The translations under genes were made by a program, and so were the position numbers. The notes below the pieces were generated by a model. It was given only the letters and a program-made list of their open reading frames with translations. It did no database searches and was not told the origin of the DNA. A stretch of DNA of 64,000 nucleotides from Bdellovibrio sp. (GTDB lineage Bacteria > Bdellovibrionota > Bacteriovoracia > Bacteriovoracales > Bacteriovoracaceae), in contig DYOQ01000001.1 in NCBI GenBank assembly GCA_020720455.1, positions 1 to 64,000 on the forward strand, in the 5' to 3' direction. This document shows, piece after piece, positions 43,364 to 53,730 of the stretch (the stretch's first letter is position 1; the number at the start of each line of letters is the position of its first letter).

Positions 43364-44527
43364 TTAAAAAAGAGATTTAAGCTCTTCCAATTTATCCAGT
43401 TTTTCCCAAGTAAATCCAATCTGCTCGCTTCTACCGAAGTGCCCGTAAGCAGCAGTTTTTGAATATATCGGATTTAGTAAATCAAGTCTTGTTATTATTG
43501 ACTTTGGAGTCATGGTAAAAATTTTGTTAATTGCAGAGTTTATTTTAGCAATATCACATTTTTCAGTCCCATAAGTATCAACAAGGAATGATACCGGCTG
43601 TGCAACCCCTATCGCGTAGGCAACCTGAACAAGAGCTCTATCAGCAAGTCCTGCTGCAACTATGTGCTTGGCAACATGTCTTGCCGCATATGTTGCACTT
43701 CTATCAACTTTAGATGGGTCTTTTCCAGAGAATGCTCCTCCACCATGTCCACCATGTCCACCGTATGTATCGACAATAATTTTTCTACCTGTAAGACCAC
43801 AATCACCAGTTGGCCCACCAGTTACAAACCGACCTGTTGGATTGACATAAATTTTTGTCTTAGCATCGATATACTCTCTTGGAACAACTTTTGAGATAAC
43901 CTCTTCTCTTATTCCCTCTTCCACATCCTTAATTGTCATCCAAGCTGCATGTTGAGAAGAGACAACTATCGTATCAATTCTTTTAATTACTCCATTTTCG
44001 TATTGAGCAGAAACTTGTGTTTTTCCATCAGCTCTTAGATCAGCAAGAATTCCCTCTTTCCTTACGACAGAGAGCCTATGCGCAAGCTTGTGTGATAAAT
44101 CAATTGTCATCGGCATAAAAGATTCTGTCTCATTAACCGCATAACCAAACATCAAACCTTGATCACCTGCACCTTGCTCCTTAAACGTCCCTTCTCCCTC
44201 ATTTACTCCTTGAGCGATATCTGGAGACTGCTTACCCATGGCAACCATAACAGAACAAGTATTGCAGTCAAAACCTTTTTCAGAAGAATCGTAACCAATA
44301 TCTTTTATCTTATTTCTAACAATTTGTTGAAAATCAACTGAACCCTTACTTGTAATCTCTCCTGCAAGTACAACTAATCCAGTCGTAATCATCGTTTCGC
44401 AGGCAACTCTTGAATGTTTATCTTGGGCCAAAAAAGCGTCTAGAACTGCATCACTAATCTGATCCGCCATTTTATCTGGATGCCCTTCTGTCACTGACTC
44501 TGATGTAAAAATGTAATTCTTTAACAT
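43364..44527 (-). CDS. metK: S-adenosylmethionine synthetase MetK, 387 aa
   Basis: Makes S-adenosylmethionine from methionine and ATP. The start is the ATG at 44527 after GGAGAG ([19 protein letters not shown] is the true N-terminus; 13 extra upstream residues are not family-like). Signature motifs [12 protein letters not shown] and [20 protein letters not shown] are intact, as is [20 protein letters not shown]. Length is standard. Only about 100 bases separate it from the upstream gene, too short for a SAM riboswitch, and none is seen. Confidence 0.98.
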   Translation of the reverse strand: MLKNYIFTSESVTEGHPDKMADQISDAVLDAFLAQDKHSRVACETMITTGLVVLAGEITSKGSVDFQQIVRNKIKDIGYDSSEKGFDCNTCSVMVAMGKQSPDIAQGVNEGEGTFKEQGAGDQGLMFGYAVNETESFMPMTIDLSHKLAHRLSVVRKEGILADLRADGKTQVSAQYENGVIKRIDTIVVSSQHAAWMTIKDVEEGIREEVISKVVPREYIDAKTKIYVNPTGRFVTGGPTGDCGLTGRKIIVDTYGGHGGHGGGAFSGKDPSKVDRSATYAARHVAKHIVAAGLADRALVQVAYAIGVAQPVSFLVDTYGTEKCDIAKINSAINKIFTMTPKSIITRLDLLNPIYSKTAAYGHFGRSEQIGFTWEKLDKLEELKSLF

Positions 44528-44627
44528 AACAACTCTCCTCTTTATAATAGTACAACTACACCACACGACTAAATAAATAATACACTAACTGGCTTAGTTT
44601 TTACCACTTCTTAAGCAGATCGAAAAG

Positions 44628-46385
44628 TTATTTTTTTGAAAAGTAAGTAAAAAGGTGAGGGTTACGTTGTTTATATATCACACCATCATCTCTCGATATG
44701 ACGAAGCCATTATCACCAACCTCAATAACTTTAAATTTTTTATTATCCTCAGAAACAAAATCGTATCTATAACCATATTTTTTTGTGCTGATCGCTGTTT
44801 TGATTGATTTTGTTTGTGCTGAATCTAACTTCGCTCCAACTTTTTCAGGAACTACGTCATGCTTACCACTCCAAAGAGAACTCATATCAATTCGGCCCAA
44901 CATAGAGGCCCTAGAAAAATATCTAATATGCTTTGAACGATTACCGCTATTGTACTCTTTTAGAACGTCTAGTGCTAAATCGATATTTTCACTTCGTAAA
45001 GATTGGCCTAGTTTAGTCATCGGCTGGCAAAAAACATTTAAGTTAGCTTTTATAAAGTAATAGGTAAACGAAAACTCTCCCTCTTTAAATAAGACATTGA
45101 GCCATTTGTTTTTTTTCACCTCTTCATCTGGAACAGTTGAAAACTTTTCAAAAAGGTCATCTAACTTATCAAACATTGAATAATAATCATCATCATGTCT
45201 ATTAATAACTACTCTTACGATATCTCTTCGTTCAAGAGCGTCCCTTCCATCAATGTTACCAACCTCATTAAAGAGAATTGTATCCACAACGTATAAATAA
45301 CGGAAGATCTCCTCTTTTTTTTGCCAAAACGTATATGCCTCTTCTTGCTTTTGCAAAACAAAATCCTTGAGAGCAAATCTGGACTTCGCCCTAGCTTCAA
45401 GTAATTCACTACCTGTCTTGACATCACTATTATTTAACAAATCATCATAAAATTTATAATAGCGTCCAGTTCTATCTAACCACTCATATAATCGTTCTTT
45501 TTGTTTAGACGGCCCCATTCGCAAATATGGTTTAACTTTTTTAAAAACATAATTTAGATCAGACCTGATCATCTCACTTACAAACGGCTCATAGTAATCT
45601 CTTAACGAAATATATGCCGTATCTATTGCCGCTCGCAAAAAGTTATCTCCATCTGATCGGTCTGAATTCTGTGCGCCATCTTGAATTATTTTTCTAGCAA
45701 AGAATATCTTATTTGCCTCGTGCTTCCCCCAGTAATCGTGACGTTCTTTTAATTCATCATAACGTTTTCTCCAAGCGTAGTGGTCAACAGGAAAACGAAA
45801 ACTATGAAGAAAAGATATTTCACTCAAGAAATCTCTAACCTTCGCTCGAAACTCCTTAAATTTTTTATTAGCTTCTCTCCCCAACAAATCCTTCGCTTCA
45901 CTCTCATCCATATCATAATATTTTTCTTTCAAACTGATATGCTCTTCAAACATTTTCTCAAGAACAGATAATTTTTTTTCAAGATTATTAAAACTTGCAA
46001 CTTCCTTTAAACTGTCGATCTCTTTATTTATCCAAACTCTTTTATTTGATATTTCACTAATAAAATGAGCGACTGTTTTTTTATCTAGGGTACCATCTAA
46101 ATGAATCGGAACGTGATAACCATCCCCACGAAAATCATCAAACTTTTTCCAAAACTCTTTCTCCGTACGCCCAGTACACATCTGTTTCCTAAACATAGCG
46201 TGTAGACCTTCATACTCTTTTTTTAGAACCACTCTATTTTTATTTAAAGATAGATCAAGTGCTAACAAGCGAGTTGGCAAAACTGTCATAACTATCACTG
46301 CTAAAACCGTAGTATAGAATGATGGGTTAAACTTACTTAAGGAGGGGCTGCAATTTTTCAACAAAAGATGACTCCCATAATCCAA
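44628..46385 (-). CDS. large exported protein of unknown function, up to 585 aa
   Basis: I do not recognise the family. A hydrophobic segment (YTTVLAVIVMTVLPTRLLALD) is a likely signal peptide, but the start is uncertain: the frame opens with a TTG at 46385 inside the end of mpl, and an ATG at 46289 would leave a very short signal. The mature protein is charged and helical, rich in Lys/Asp/Tyr/Arg, with two Cys (KQMCTGR and NVFCQPMTK) that may pair. Overlap with mpl (about 50 bases) suggests one transcript. Its length and character resemble the exported protein at 71-1687, without visible sequence similarity. Confidence 0.75.
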   Translation of the reverse strand: MDYGSHLLLKNCSPSLSKFNPSFYTTVLAVIVMTVLPTRLLALDLSLNKNRVVLKKEYEGLHAMFRKQMCTGRTEKEFWKKFDDFRGDGYHVPIHLDGTLDKKTVAHFISEISNKRVWINKEIDSLKEVASFNNLEKKLSVLEKMFEEHISLKEKYYDMDESEAKDLLGREANKKFKEFRAKVRDFLSEISFLHSFRFPVDHYAWRKRYDELKERHDYWGKHEANKIFFARKIIQDGAQNSDRSDGDNFLRAAIDTAYISLRDYYEPFVSEMIRSDLNYVFKKVKPYLRMGPSKQKERLYEWLDRTGRYYKFYDDLLNNSDVKTGSELLEARAKSRFALKDFVLQKQEEAYTFWQKKEEIFRYLYVVDTILFNEVGNIDGRDALERRDIVRVVINRHDDDYYSMFDKLDDLFEKFSTVPDEEVKKNKWLNVLFKEGEFSFTYYFIKANLNVFCQPMTKLGQSLRSENIDLALDVLKEYNSGNRSKHIRYFSRASMLGRIDMSSLWSGKHDVVPEKVGAKLDSAQTKSIKTAISTKKYGYRYDFVSEDNKKFKVIEVGDNGFVISRDDGVIYKQRNPHLFTYFSKK

Positions 46386-47796
46386 GACAAGTGCTATTGC
46401 TTAATATTAGCAGAACTGATTTTGAATCAGCACTATCATCAATTTTTTTTCTAAGATCATCCAAGCTAACCGCAACAACTCCAGATCTTGATGTTTCACT
46501 TCTAAAATCTGCCGCTATCTTTTCACAATCAAGATCTGAAACATTTTTAGCACTTGTCGATTGCTCTGGCCTTACAACAATTAATTTATCTGCACGCATT
46601 GATGCTGTCGCAAACTCATTTTGAAAAATTGAACTTCTGGCAGTTGCTGATGTTGGCGCTAAAACGACAACAAGTTGTTTATCTGGATACATCATTTTAA
46701 CTGAATCAATTGTCAAATCAACAGCACGCGGGTGATGTGCAAAATCATCAATAACAATAGCTCCTTTATACAAACCTCTAACTTCTTGCCTACGTTTGGA
46801 TAATTTCAAATCACTAATAGCGCTTCGAATTTTCTTTAATTCAACCCCTTCACTAGCTGCAAACAGGATAACCGAAGTGATGTTTAAAATATTTTGCTGG
46901 CCGACTAAATTAGTTTTGAAAATCTCTTTTTTTCCGCTAACCACAAGCGAAAACTCTGTCCCTTTATGATCCATACTTACTACTTTTGGGCCAATACTAC
47001 TTCGCGATCCATATGTTAAATACTCTTTACTTTTTTCTAACCCAAACTTACTAGCAAGCTTTGTGCTTTCTGGATAATCATCGCAAAATATCTTTTTACC
47101 ACTAACATTGGGAATAAGTTCCGCAAACTGAACCACGATATCATCAACAGTGTTAAAAATATCTGCATGATCAAACTCGAGAGATGTTAGTATCAACTGG
47201 TCGATTGAATAAAGCCTAAACTTTGATATCTTTTCAAAATATGCACTATCATACTCATCCGATTCAATAAAAAAATATGACCCATCTCCTAGCTTTGCTG
47301 AAAGCTCTCCTTCGATTACACCGCCAACAAAATATCCTACATTAAACCCTATTTTTTCAAAAACTTGTTTTGCTAGATATGTCGTTGTTGTTTTTCCATG
47401 AGTTCCAGCAATACCAACGACATTGATATCATCAAGAACAAGGGCACCAATCGTTGTTGGAAATGATGCAAATTTAACGTTAGATTCTTCGATTTTCTTA
47501 GAGTCGGCCCCACTCCTTGGAACAACATTGCCAACAACAATCAAATCATATTTTTCCAAATCACTGGCCGTTATCGAAGATAAATCATGAAGGGGTATCC
47601 CCGTTCTCTCTAAATATGTACTCATTGGAGGAGCAAACTTAATATCACCTCCGTCTACACTGTACCCTTTCTCTCTTAGCAAAACAGCGGCAGCGCCCAT
47701 TCCTGTACCACAAACTCTATACATGAAAATTTTTTTAATCTTGTTTTTGTTTTTTTTAAGGTAGCTAAGTTCCACCATATTGCTTAGGTTATTCAA
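46333..47796 (-). CDS. mpl: Mpl-type muropeptide ligase (UDP-MurNAc:tripeptide ligase), 487 aa
   Basis: Joins recycled L-Ala-gamma-D-Glu-meso-DAP to UDP-MurNAc, saving peptidoglycan peptides. Motifs: N-terminal dinucleotide-type loop YRVCGTGMGAAAVLLREKGY, then VVGNVVPRSGADSKKIEES, ATP site GTHGKTTT at 131-138, FFIESDEYDSAYFEKISKFR and LEFDHADIFNT (the last two favour Mpl over MurC). Start is probably a TTG at 47796, seven bases after AAGGA; an ATG at 47778 is possible but lacks a ribosome site. Confidence 0.88.
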   Translation of the reverse strand: MNNLSNMVELSYLKKNKNKIKKIFMYRVCGTGMGAAAVLLREKGYSVDGGDIKFAPPMSTYLERTGIPLHDLSSITASDLEKYDLIVVGNVVPRSGADSKKIEESNVKFASFPTTIGALVLDDINVVGIAGTHGKTTTTYLAKQVFEKIGFNVGYFVGGVIEGELSAKLGDGSYFFIESDEYDSAYFEKISKFRLYSIDQLILTSLEFDHADIFNTVDDIVVQFAELIPNVSGKKIFCDDYPESTKLASKFGLEKSKEYLTYGSRSSIGPKVVSMDHKGTEFSLVVSGKKEIFKTNLVGQQNILNITSVILFAASEGVELKKIRSAISDLKLSKRRQEVRGLYKGAIVIDDFAHHPRAVDLTIDSVKMMYPDKQLVVVLAPTSATARSSIFQNEFATASMRADKLIVVRPEQSTSAKNVSDLDCEKIAADFRSETSRSGVVAVSLDDLRKKIDDSADSKSVLLILSNSTCLGLWESSFVEKLQPLLK

Positions 47797-47878
47797 TCAA
47801 TCATCCTTAATTAAAAGTGTATGATTTGATCTTACCGAACTTTACCAAATAGTGCAAAGTATGAGAGACTAAATCTTA

Positions 47879-48943
47879 ATGAATCACATAAACGTTAATC
47901 TTGACATAAACACACTACTATCTCCACATCTCTCTGGTATTGGAGTATATACATTAAATTTATTAAATGCTCTCAATACTAGAAGCGATATAAATCTAAT
48001 GCCCGTCTTTAAGTATACAAGATTTAGACATAGGCCCCATTTTGCTCTTCATTCTAATCTACCAGCAAAAATATATATGCCGTTTGTAACACCAATGTCC
48101 TCACAAAAAAATGATATCTTCCATGGCCCAGATTTTAAAATATATTCATCTGACAAATTTAAACGAGTATTAACTGTTCATGATTTGGCCTTTTATGAAG
48201 AAGAAATTTTAAATGATAGGTTCGCAAAAAAAGGCAGGGAAAAACTTGAATTTGTTCTAAATAGAACTAGGCCTGACCGAATTATCACAGTCTCAAATTT
48301 CATTAAAGAACAAATCCTAGATCGCTTTCCGACGTATAGTGGAAGAGTTCACACTGTTTACCATGGACACGACCATTTAAACTCCAACAATGAGGCGACC
48401 TCCATCATTCACAAAAAAAACTATCTCTTGTTTGTAGGTAACGTAGAAAAGAGGAAGAATATTTTAAGGGCCATTCAAGCATACGAAAGAGTAAAAAACA
48501 GATTTGACAATCTTAAGCTTTACATCATAGGTAAAAATGGGAATGAAGCTGAAAAAGTTGATGAATATATTTCAATATCAAAACTAGAACATGATGTAAT
48601 TCGCCTAGGTCACGTTAGCAGTAGTGAGCTACGTTCACTATACAAAAATGCCAAACTTCTCATATATCCCTCACTATATGAAGGATTTGGCATCCCAATC
48701 ATTGAAGCATTCTCATCTGGATGCCCAGTCATTACATCAAATAGTGGCGCCATGAAAGAGATTGCAGGAGACGCAGCTGCTCTTGTAGATCAATTTGATA
48801 TTGACGATATCGCGGAAAAAATTTTGCACATATTAGCGAACAACAATTTCAGGCAACGTTTAATTGATAGGGGATTAAATCGGTCTAAGATGTTCACATG
48901 GAATAACTGTGCAAATAATACTGTAACGGTATATAAATCCTAG
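47879..48943 (+). CDS. family 4 glycosyltransferase, 354 aa
   Basis: GT-B glycosyltransferase. N-terminal part NINTLLSPHLSGIGVYTLNL and the LTVHDLAFYEEEI block are typical of mannosyl/rhamnosyl-transferase-like GT4 enzymes. The C-terminal half has LLFVGNVEKRKNILRAIQAY, and LLIYPSLYEGFGIPIIEAFS with the EX7E pair, then GCPVITSNSGAMKEIAGDAA. Substrate unknown; probably envelope polysaccharide. Divergent from mpl and followed by the chemoreceptor. Confidence 0.93.
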   Translation: MNHINVNLDINTLLSPHLSGIGVYTLNLLNALNTRSDINLMPVFKYTRFRHRPHFALHSNLPAKIYMPFVTPMSSQKNDIFHGPDFKIYSSDKFKRVLTVHDLAFYEEEILNDRFAKKGREKLEFVLNRTRPDRIITVSNFIKEQILDRFPTYSGRVHTVYHGHDHLNSNNEATSIIHKKNYLLFVGNVEKRKNILRAIQAYERVKNRFDNLKLYIIGKNGNEAEKVDEYISISKLEHDVIRLGHVSSSELRSLYKNAKLLIYPSLYEGFGIPIIEAFSSGCPVITSNSGAMKEIAGDAAALVDQFDIDDIAEKILHILANNNFRQRLIDRGLNRSKMFTWNNCANNTVTVYKS

Positions 48944-48966
48944 TTAACCCATAAGTTCAAAACACC

Positions 48967-48994
48967 TTGACTGCAAAAATGGCCATGAGATAAT
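48967..48994 (+). promoter_or_regulatory. putative sigma-70-type promoter of the chemoreceptor gene
   Basis: TTGACT (48967-48972) and GATAAT (48989-48994) are 16 bases apart; transcription would start near 49001, 30 bases before the ATG at 49031. A sigma-28 (TAAA/GCCGATAA) site, common for chemoreceptors, was not found. Confidence 0.45.
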
Positions 48995-49030
48995 TCATAC
49001 AACATTATAATTATAAACAACGGAATCATT

Positions 49031-51586
49031 ATGAAGCTTACGCTTAAGAAAAAGCTACTCACAACTTATTTGTTAGTTGGACTAACTCCAGTAATAGCAA
49101 CGTCCATTGCCATTTATATTTACTCAAAAGAATTAATTAAATCTAATATAATTTCGAACCTCGAATCAACAACTAGAAGTAAGAAAATTCAGATTGAAGA
49201 TTTTTTTAATTCCCATAAACAACTAGCTATCGACGTTTCTAAGAATCCTATTGTAAAGGACACTTTTGTCAGCACACAACAAAGAGCACTCGAACTAATA
49301 AAAGAAGGAAAAAAAGGTGACGATTTCCATGATGATGACAAGTATGAAGAGAGTATCAAAAGAACAGCTACCTATCTTGGTGAATTTATCTACCGACACA
49401 AACTGTACGACGTTTTACTAATAGGAAAAGATGGAACTATTTTCTACACTTCATCAGAAGAAGCCGACTTTGGGACAAACTTAAAAGGAATAGACTCTCC
49501 ACTAACCGAAGCATTTAATAAAGTGATTGAGACAAAAAAACCGTTTTTAACTGATATCAAACAGTACTCTGTGGTAGATAATATTCCAGCTCAATTCTTT
49601 GCTGCCCCAGTAATAGAAAAAGATGAATTAATTGGTGTTGCTGCAATTCAAGTCTCCAACGAAGCTATCAACAGAATAACTCTAAACATCATTGACGAAA
49701 TAATTGGAACGATGGACCGCAGTGGGCTTGGAAAAACACAAGAGACCTACCTTGTTGGAAGTGACAAAATTGTCAGAAGCAGTTCATATTTAAGCGAGCA
49801 ATACACCTTAGAAAAATCTTTCAAAAATCAAAAAAAGATTGAAGCAAAGCAAGTTGAACTAGCACTACAAGGAACCGCGGGCAGCATTGTTAGCAAAAAT
49901 TATCTTAATACAGAAGTATTAAGTAGCTATAACTTTATCAAGATTGGAGAAACAACATGGGCAATAATCAGTGAGCTCTCAACTAAAGAGGCATATGCTC
50001 CAATTATAAAAATGGAGCTCATTACATTAGGAATAGTTATTGTCATAATAATATTAATAACGATACTTGGTACCTCTACTGCAAAAAAAATATCTACTCC
50101 AATAGTTGAATCAATCAACATTGTTAAAAAAATTGCAAAGGGAGAATATCCAACTGTCGAGATTGAAAAAACAGGTGATGAGATTGAAGACTTAAATATC
50201 TCGATTAAGGATACCATCTTTGCTCTTAAACAGTCTAGCTTCATTAATCAAAGAATGATCCAACACCTCAAGATGATTCCGACACCAATTTTTGAAGTCG
50301 ACAAAGATCTAAACATAACATTTATAAATAACTTCGGAGCAGGCCTTGCAGATCTAACACCAAGTGAATGTATTGGAAAAAAATGTTACGATCTTTTCAA
50401 GACAGGAGATTGCAACACTGAAAGATGTGCGACAATGAATGCGATCAAAAAAGGGATAATCTGCGATAGTCAAACAGTTGCAAGACCTAATATAAACTGC
50501 ACCATCCCAATAAAATATACGGGGCTTCCTGTTAAAGATTTAGATGGGAACATCTCTGGTGGACTAGAGATGATTTTTAATATGAGCGATATTTATAGCA
50601 TCGCTACCAAAATCAATGAGTCAAAAGGGACACTAGTAAATATTGGAGACTCTCTTAATAGATCCGTTTTAACATTAAGCAGTAGCTCAGAAGAATTGAC
50701 GGCCCAAACGATGTCCGTCCAAGGAGTTACTGATGATTTTATTGGTGACTCCAAAAATATGGCGGGTAACGCAAAATCTATCTCGGATGAAATATCAAAC
50801 GTTTCTAAATCTACATTTGAAATTAACAATAGAGTTGAAGAGGCAAACCTATCTGTTTCCAAACTAATAACATCGATAGACAGTATATCTAAAATGATTG
50901 ATCACGAGGACCTCGTTATCAAAGAGGCCGTCGATAATTCTCAATTCGTACTTGGATCAATGAAAGAGCTTGTCTCGCTATCAAAATCAATCGGAGAGTT
51001 CGTCGCAATAATTTCTGATATTGCTGATCAGACAAATCTTCTAGCACTCAATGCTACAATCGAAGCGGCCAGGGCCGGAGAAGCTGGAAAAGGGTTCGCT
51101 GTTGTTGCTAATGAAGTTAAGGAGCTCTCAAACATTACAGAAAAAACAACTGGCAATATATCAGCAAAAGTTAGCGCCATTCAAGATGCTGTTAATAAAT
51201 CTGAAATCCAAGTTAACAACATATCATCTCTAATGAATAAAGTTAGAACTGAAAGCCTTGAGATTAAAAAATCAACTGACGAACAACTTTCGCTCTCAAA
51301 CGTAATGGGGGCCGCAATGAGCACAGTAGTGTCATCAGTGTCTGAAATATCTAGTGGTATTGAGCTAATCAGCAAAAAAACAAAGGACATGGCAACCATT
51401 GCTAAAAATTCCACTACCAACGCTGAAACGATTGGCCTATCTCTTCATGAAGTTAACGTGGCCGGGAAACAAGTAACAGGGGATGCGATCAAGCTTGGCC
51501 AAAAATCAAAAGACGTTAACGAACTAATAAACGGATTTTCCACAATAGTTGACGAATTCACTCTTTTGTCTGAAATGAAACAATGA
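49031..51586 (+). CDS. methyl-accepting chemotaxis protein with Cache-like sensor, HAMP and cysteine-rich PAS domain, 851 aa
   Basis: Membrane chemoreceptor. TM1 about 9-29 and TM2 about 329-349 bracket a periplasmic sensor of roughly 300 residues ([20 protein letters not shown] and [20 protein letters not shown] indicate a double-Cache-like fold). A HAMP-like segment follows ([20 protein letters not shown]), then a PAS domain about 414-520 with at least five Cys ([36 protein letters not shown]). The signalling tip [20 protein letters not shown] is near 665-685. No CheR/CheB docking pentapeptide is at the C-terminus (LLSEMKQ). No che genes are nearby. Confidence 0.93.
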   Translation: MKLTLKKKLLTTYLLVGLTPVIATSIAIYIYSKELIKSNIISNLESTTRSKKIQIEDFFNSHKQLAIDVSKNPIVKDTFVSTQQRALELIKEGKKGDDFHDDDKYEESIKRTATYLGEFIYRHKLYDVLLIGKDGTIFYTSSEEADFGTNLKGIDSPLTEAFNKVIETKKPFLTDIKQYSVVDNIPAQFFAAPVIEKDELIGVAAIQVSNEAINRITLNIIDEIIGTMDRSGLGKTQETYLVGSDKIVRSSSYLSEQYTLEKSFKNQKKIEAKQVELALQGTAGSIVSKNYLNTEVLSSYNFIKIGETTWAIISELSTKEAYAPIIKMELITLGIVIVIIILITILGTSTAKKISTPIVESINIVKKIAKGEYPTVEIEKTGDEIEDLNISIKDTIFALKQSSFINQRMIQHLKMIPTPIFEVDKDLNITFINNFGAGLADLTPSECIGKKCYDLFKTGDCNTERCATMNAIKKGIICDSQTVARPNINCTIPIKYTGLPVKDLDGNISGGLEMIFNMSDIYSIATKINESKGTLVNIGDSLNRSVLTLSSSSEELTAQTMSVQGVTDDFIGDSKNMAGNAKSISDEISNVSKSTFEINNRVEEANLSVSKLITSIDSISKMIDHEDLVIKEAVDNSQFVLGSMKELVSLSKSIGEFVAIISDIADQTNLLALNATIEAARAGEAGKGFAVVANEVKELSNITEKTTGNISAKVSAIQDAVNKSEIQVNNISSLMNKVRTESLEIKKSTDEQLSLSNVMGAAMSTVVSSVSEISSGIELISKKTKDMATIAKNSTTNAETIGLSLHEVNVAGKQVTGDAIKLGQKSKDVNELINGFSTIVDEFTLLSEMKQ

Positions 51587-51657
51587 TTTTTATTAGATTT
51601 TTTATCGGCATCTTTTGATTTATAATACAAGTACCGTTTAATTTAAGGAGTTTCATT

Positions 51658-52191
51658 ATGAACAGATTTTATGTCTTATTAGTTTCATTACTATCAATTT
51701 TTTCATTAGCAACACTGGCGTGTACACTTAATCCTGGTTACGAAGGATATAATAAAGATAAGGCCAAGGGTGAACCAGTTACTGCTGGAGATCCTGCGCC
51801 TGGATTAAAACTACTAACACCTACTGATGCTTTAAATCTAATTGAAAACGATAAGTATGTTTTCATCGATACAAGACCAGAAAGACTTTATCAAAAGTGT
51901 AAAATTAAAAACTCAAAGCTTCACCCATATGCAATTCCAGGGGACGCAGAAAATACACTGACTCAAGAGATCGTAAAAGGTTATATCGATGCTGGAAAAA
52001 CAGTTGTATTTTATTGTAACGCTCTAAAGTGTTATCGCGGTCTAAACGCTGCTATTCAAGCATGCCAATGGGGAATTCCTACAGACAAAATCATATGGTT
52101 AGCAGAAGGTGTCCCAGGAGTAGTTGCGGCCGCAGGCGATAAGTTAAAAAAATATACAGATGGTAAAGGTTGCGTAAATTTCACAGAATAA
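51658..52191 (+). CDS. exported rhodanese-domain protein, 177 aa
   Basis: N-terminal hydrophobic segment (YVLLVSLLSIFSLATLAC) indicates export; the Cys may be lipidated, though TLAC is not a perfect lipobox. A rhodanese fold follows: YVFIDTRPERLYQKCKIK, VVFYCNALKCYRGLNAA with the active-site loop C120-NALK-C125-Y-R127. The loop has two cysteines and is one residue longer than the usual CX5R, which may reflect a redox rather than sulfur-transfer role. AAGGAG precedes the ATG, and TATAAT at 51621-51626 is a possible -10 box. A hairpin follows the stop codon. Confidence 0.88.
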   Translation: MNRFYVLLVSLLSIFSLATLACTLNPGYEGYNKDKAKGEPVTAGDPAPGLKLLTPTDALNLIENDKYVFIDTRPERLYQKCKIKNSKLHPYAIPGDAENTLTQEIVKGYIDAGKTVVFYCNALKCYRGLNAAIQACQWGIPTDKIIWLAEGVPGVVAAAGDKLKKYTDGKGCVNFTE

Positions 52192-52208
52192 TCCAGAGTG
52201 AAACACTC

Positions 52209-52233
52209 GGGTGTTGGCCAATCGCCAACACCC
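52209..52233 (+). terminator. GC-rich hairpin after the rhodanese gene, likely terminator
   Basis: A perfect 10-base stem (GGGTGTTGGC / GCCAACACCC) with a 5-base loop begins 18 bases after the rhodanese stop. It has no T-run, so it may act as a weak or rho-assisted terminator, or protect the 3' end of the message. It also supports starting the next gene at 52312 rather than at 52198, inside the hairpin leader. Confidence 0.55.
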
Positions 52234-52311
52234 ATTCATCAAAAATCTACTAAACCATATTTTATTACAACCGATCAGTTTACGAGGGAATATACTCTCT
52301 GGAGCGTTATG

Positions 52312-53724
52312 ATGAATGTAATAAAAATTGGTATCTTTATGGTCTGTTCTTTTTTTTACTCATGTTCAAAAGAAGAATTTGTTTCAAAAAAAGTAACCGA
52401 TAATTCAAACAGCACAAACCCTATTCAATATTTTTCTGACCAACGGTGCTCTACGTTTTCTCTAGTAAAACCTAAAGTTGATTTTTTGTTTTTATGGGAC
52501 AACTCTGGTAGCCAACTCTTTGTCACCCCGGAAACCAAAAGCGCACTCAATCAACTCATTTTGAAAATATCTTCCAGCTTCGATTTTAGGATGCTTCTTG
52601 CGCCACTACTTCCAAGCACTACTGGAAGTGATCCTCAATACTTAGTCGCTTCAAATCCAGATAACCTTAATAGCTACGCTACTGGACTTCTAACGCCTTA
52701 TGATCAGGCACCAAATAAACTTTCAACTTTTCCAACAAGTAACCTCGGTTCAAGAGAGGATGGATTAAACAGAGTTCTTACAATCATGAATACAAACAGA
52801 GCTAGTGGAACTGGAATATTTAGAAATGGTGCCTACACCATGATCGTAATAATGTCTAACGGTGACGATAATAGCTTCGTTCCTGAAGGATGGACACCAA
52901 ATGAGGCCCAAGCACTTACCTACGTTGGTAGCAAGCGAGACGATTTTCAAAATCTACGAGATAATATTTTACACTCACTACAGCTAAGATTTTTCTCACT
53001 CGTTGGACATCAAACATGTTCTGAAGTTCCAAGGGTAAACGTAGTATATAAAACTATGTCTAGCTATATGTATAGTGAGTCTGGAGCTTCAGACCAGCAA
53101 GGAACCTACCCAGATAGTTACGATATTTGCAGTATGGATTTTAGCAATATGTTTGATGGAATAAACTCATCAATATCTTATCAAGTAGTAAAGCATGTCT
53201 ATAACTATTGGCCAATCGCTACAAGTGCTTCTGTTGCAATTGACTCAAATAAAATTACCGTCACAAAAGATGGAGCAAATGTTCCAAGGAGTAGTAGTAA
53301 CGGTTATGAGTATGTTGGTTATCAGACAAATAGAAACACTAGAATTCAACCCTCTGCTGGTGAACCATTTACTGGTTACATGGTAAAACTTAATGGTAGT
53401 GCACAAGTAACTTATCCAGAATGTTTAATCATTAATACTCAAACGCCTGCTGAATATTTTGGGTATATCCACTTAGCAAATAAACCAGATGTAGGTACCG
53501 TATTTGTATCAATTGATGGAACAACAATAGGCCAGTCTACAACAAACGGTTGGGAGTATGTCGGATATAAAAATAATCAAAACGTAAAGATACTTGACCA
53601 ATCTCACCCAACAACTCCAGGAACTCCTGCTCTTAACAAAACAGGATATTTTTTAAAGATGAATGGTAATGGGATATATACAAACAACAGCAAAGTTGAA
53701 GTCAAATATCAACCAGGATTATAA
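52312..53724 (+). CDS. lipoprotein with VWA-like domain and two tandem C-terminal repeats, 470 aa
   Basis: Start chosen at the ATG at 52312, seven bases after GGAG; the frame is open from 52198 but that part contains the upstream hairpin. Signal peptide with lipobox FYSC (Cys18). A von Willebrand A-like domain begins at VDFLFLWDNSGS with the MIDAS triad D63-S65-S67 and continues through YTMIVIMSNGDDNSF. The last ~170 residues contain two similar units (from SVAIDSNKI and from FVSIDGTTI), each with NGYEYVGY/NGWEYVGY, N-x-N and GYMVKLNG/GYFLKMNG. Probably a surface or envelope adhesin-like protein binding a metal ion; partner unknown. Confidence 0.82.
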   Translation: MNVIKIGIFMVCSFFYSCSKEEFVSKKVTDNSNSTNPIQYFSDQRCSTFSLVKPKVDFLFLWDNSGSQLFVTPETKSALNQLILKISSSFDFRMLLAPLLPSTTGSDPQYLVASNPDNLNSYATGLLTPYDQAPNKLSTFPTSNLGSREDGLNRVLTIMNTNRASGTGIFRNGAYTMIVIMSNGDDNSFVPEGWTPNEAQALTYVGSKRDDFQNLRDNILHSLQLRFFSLVGHQTCSEVPRVNVVYKTMSSYMYSESGASDQQGTYPDSYDICSMDFSNMFDGINSSISYQVVKHVYNYWPIATSASVAIDSNKITVTKDGANVPRSSSNGYEYVGYQTNRNTRIQPSAGEPFTGYMVKLNGSAQVTYPECLIINTQTPAEYFGYIHLANKPDVGTVFVSIDGTTIGQSTTNGWEYVGYKNNQNVKILDQSHPTTPGTPALNKTGYFLKMNGNGIYTNNSKVEVKYQPGL

Positions 53725-53730
53725 ATTATA

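Noticed and set aside
44528-44627. Possible SAM riboswitch before metK
   Set aside because: The gap is only about 100 bases and shows neither the conserved SAM-I pairing pattern nor a terminator hairpin.
52198-52311. Start of the VWA lipoprotein gene at 52198
   Set aside because: The extra 38 residues are encoded across the hairpin after the rhodanese gene and delay the signal peptide; the ATG at 52312 has GGAG at the right distance.
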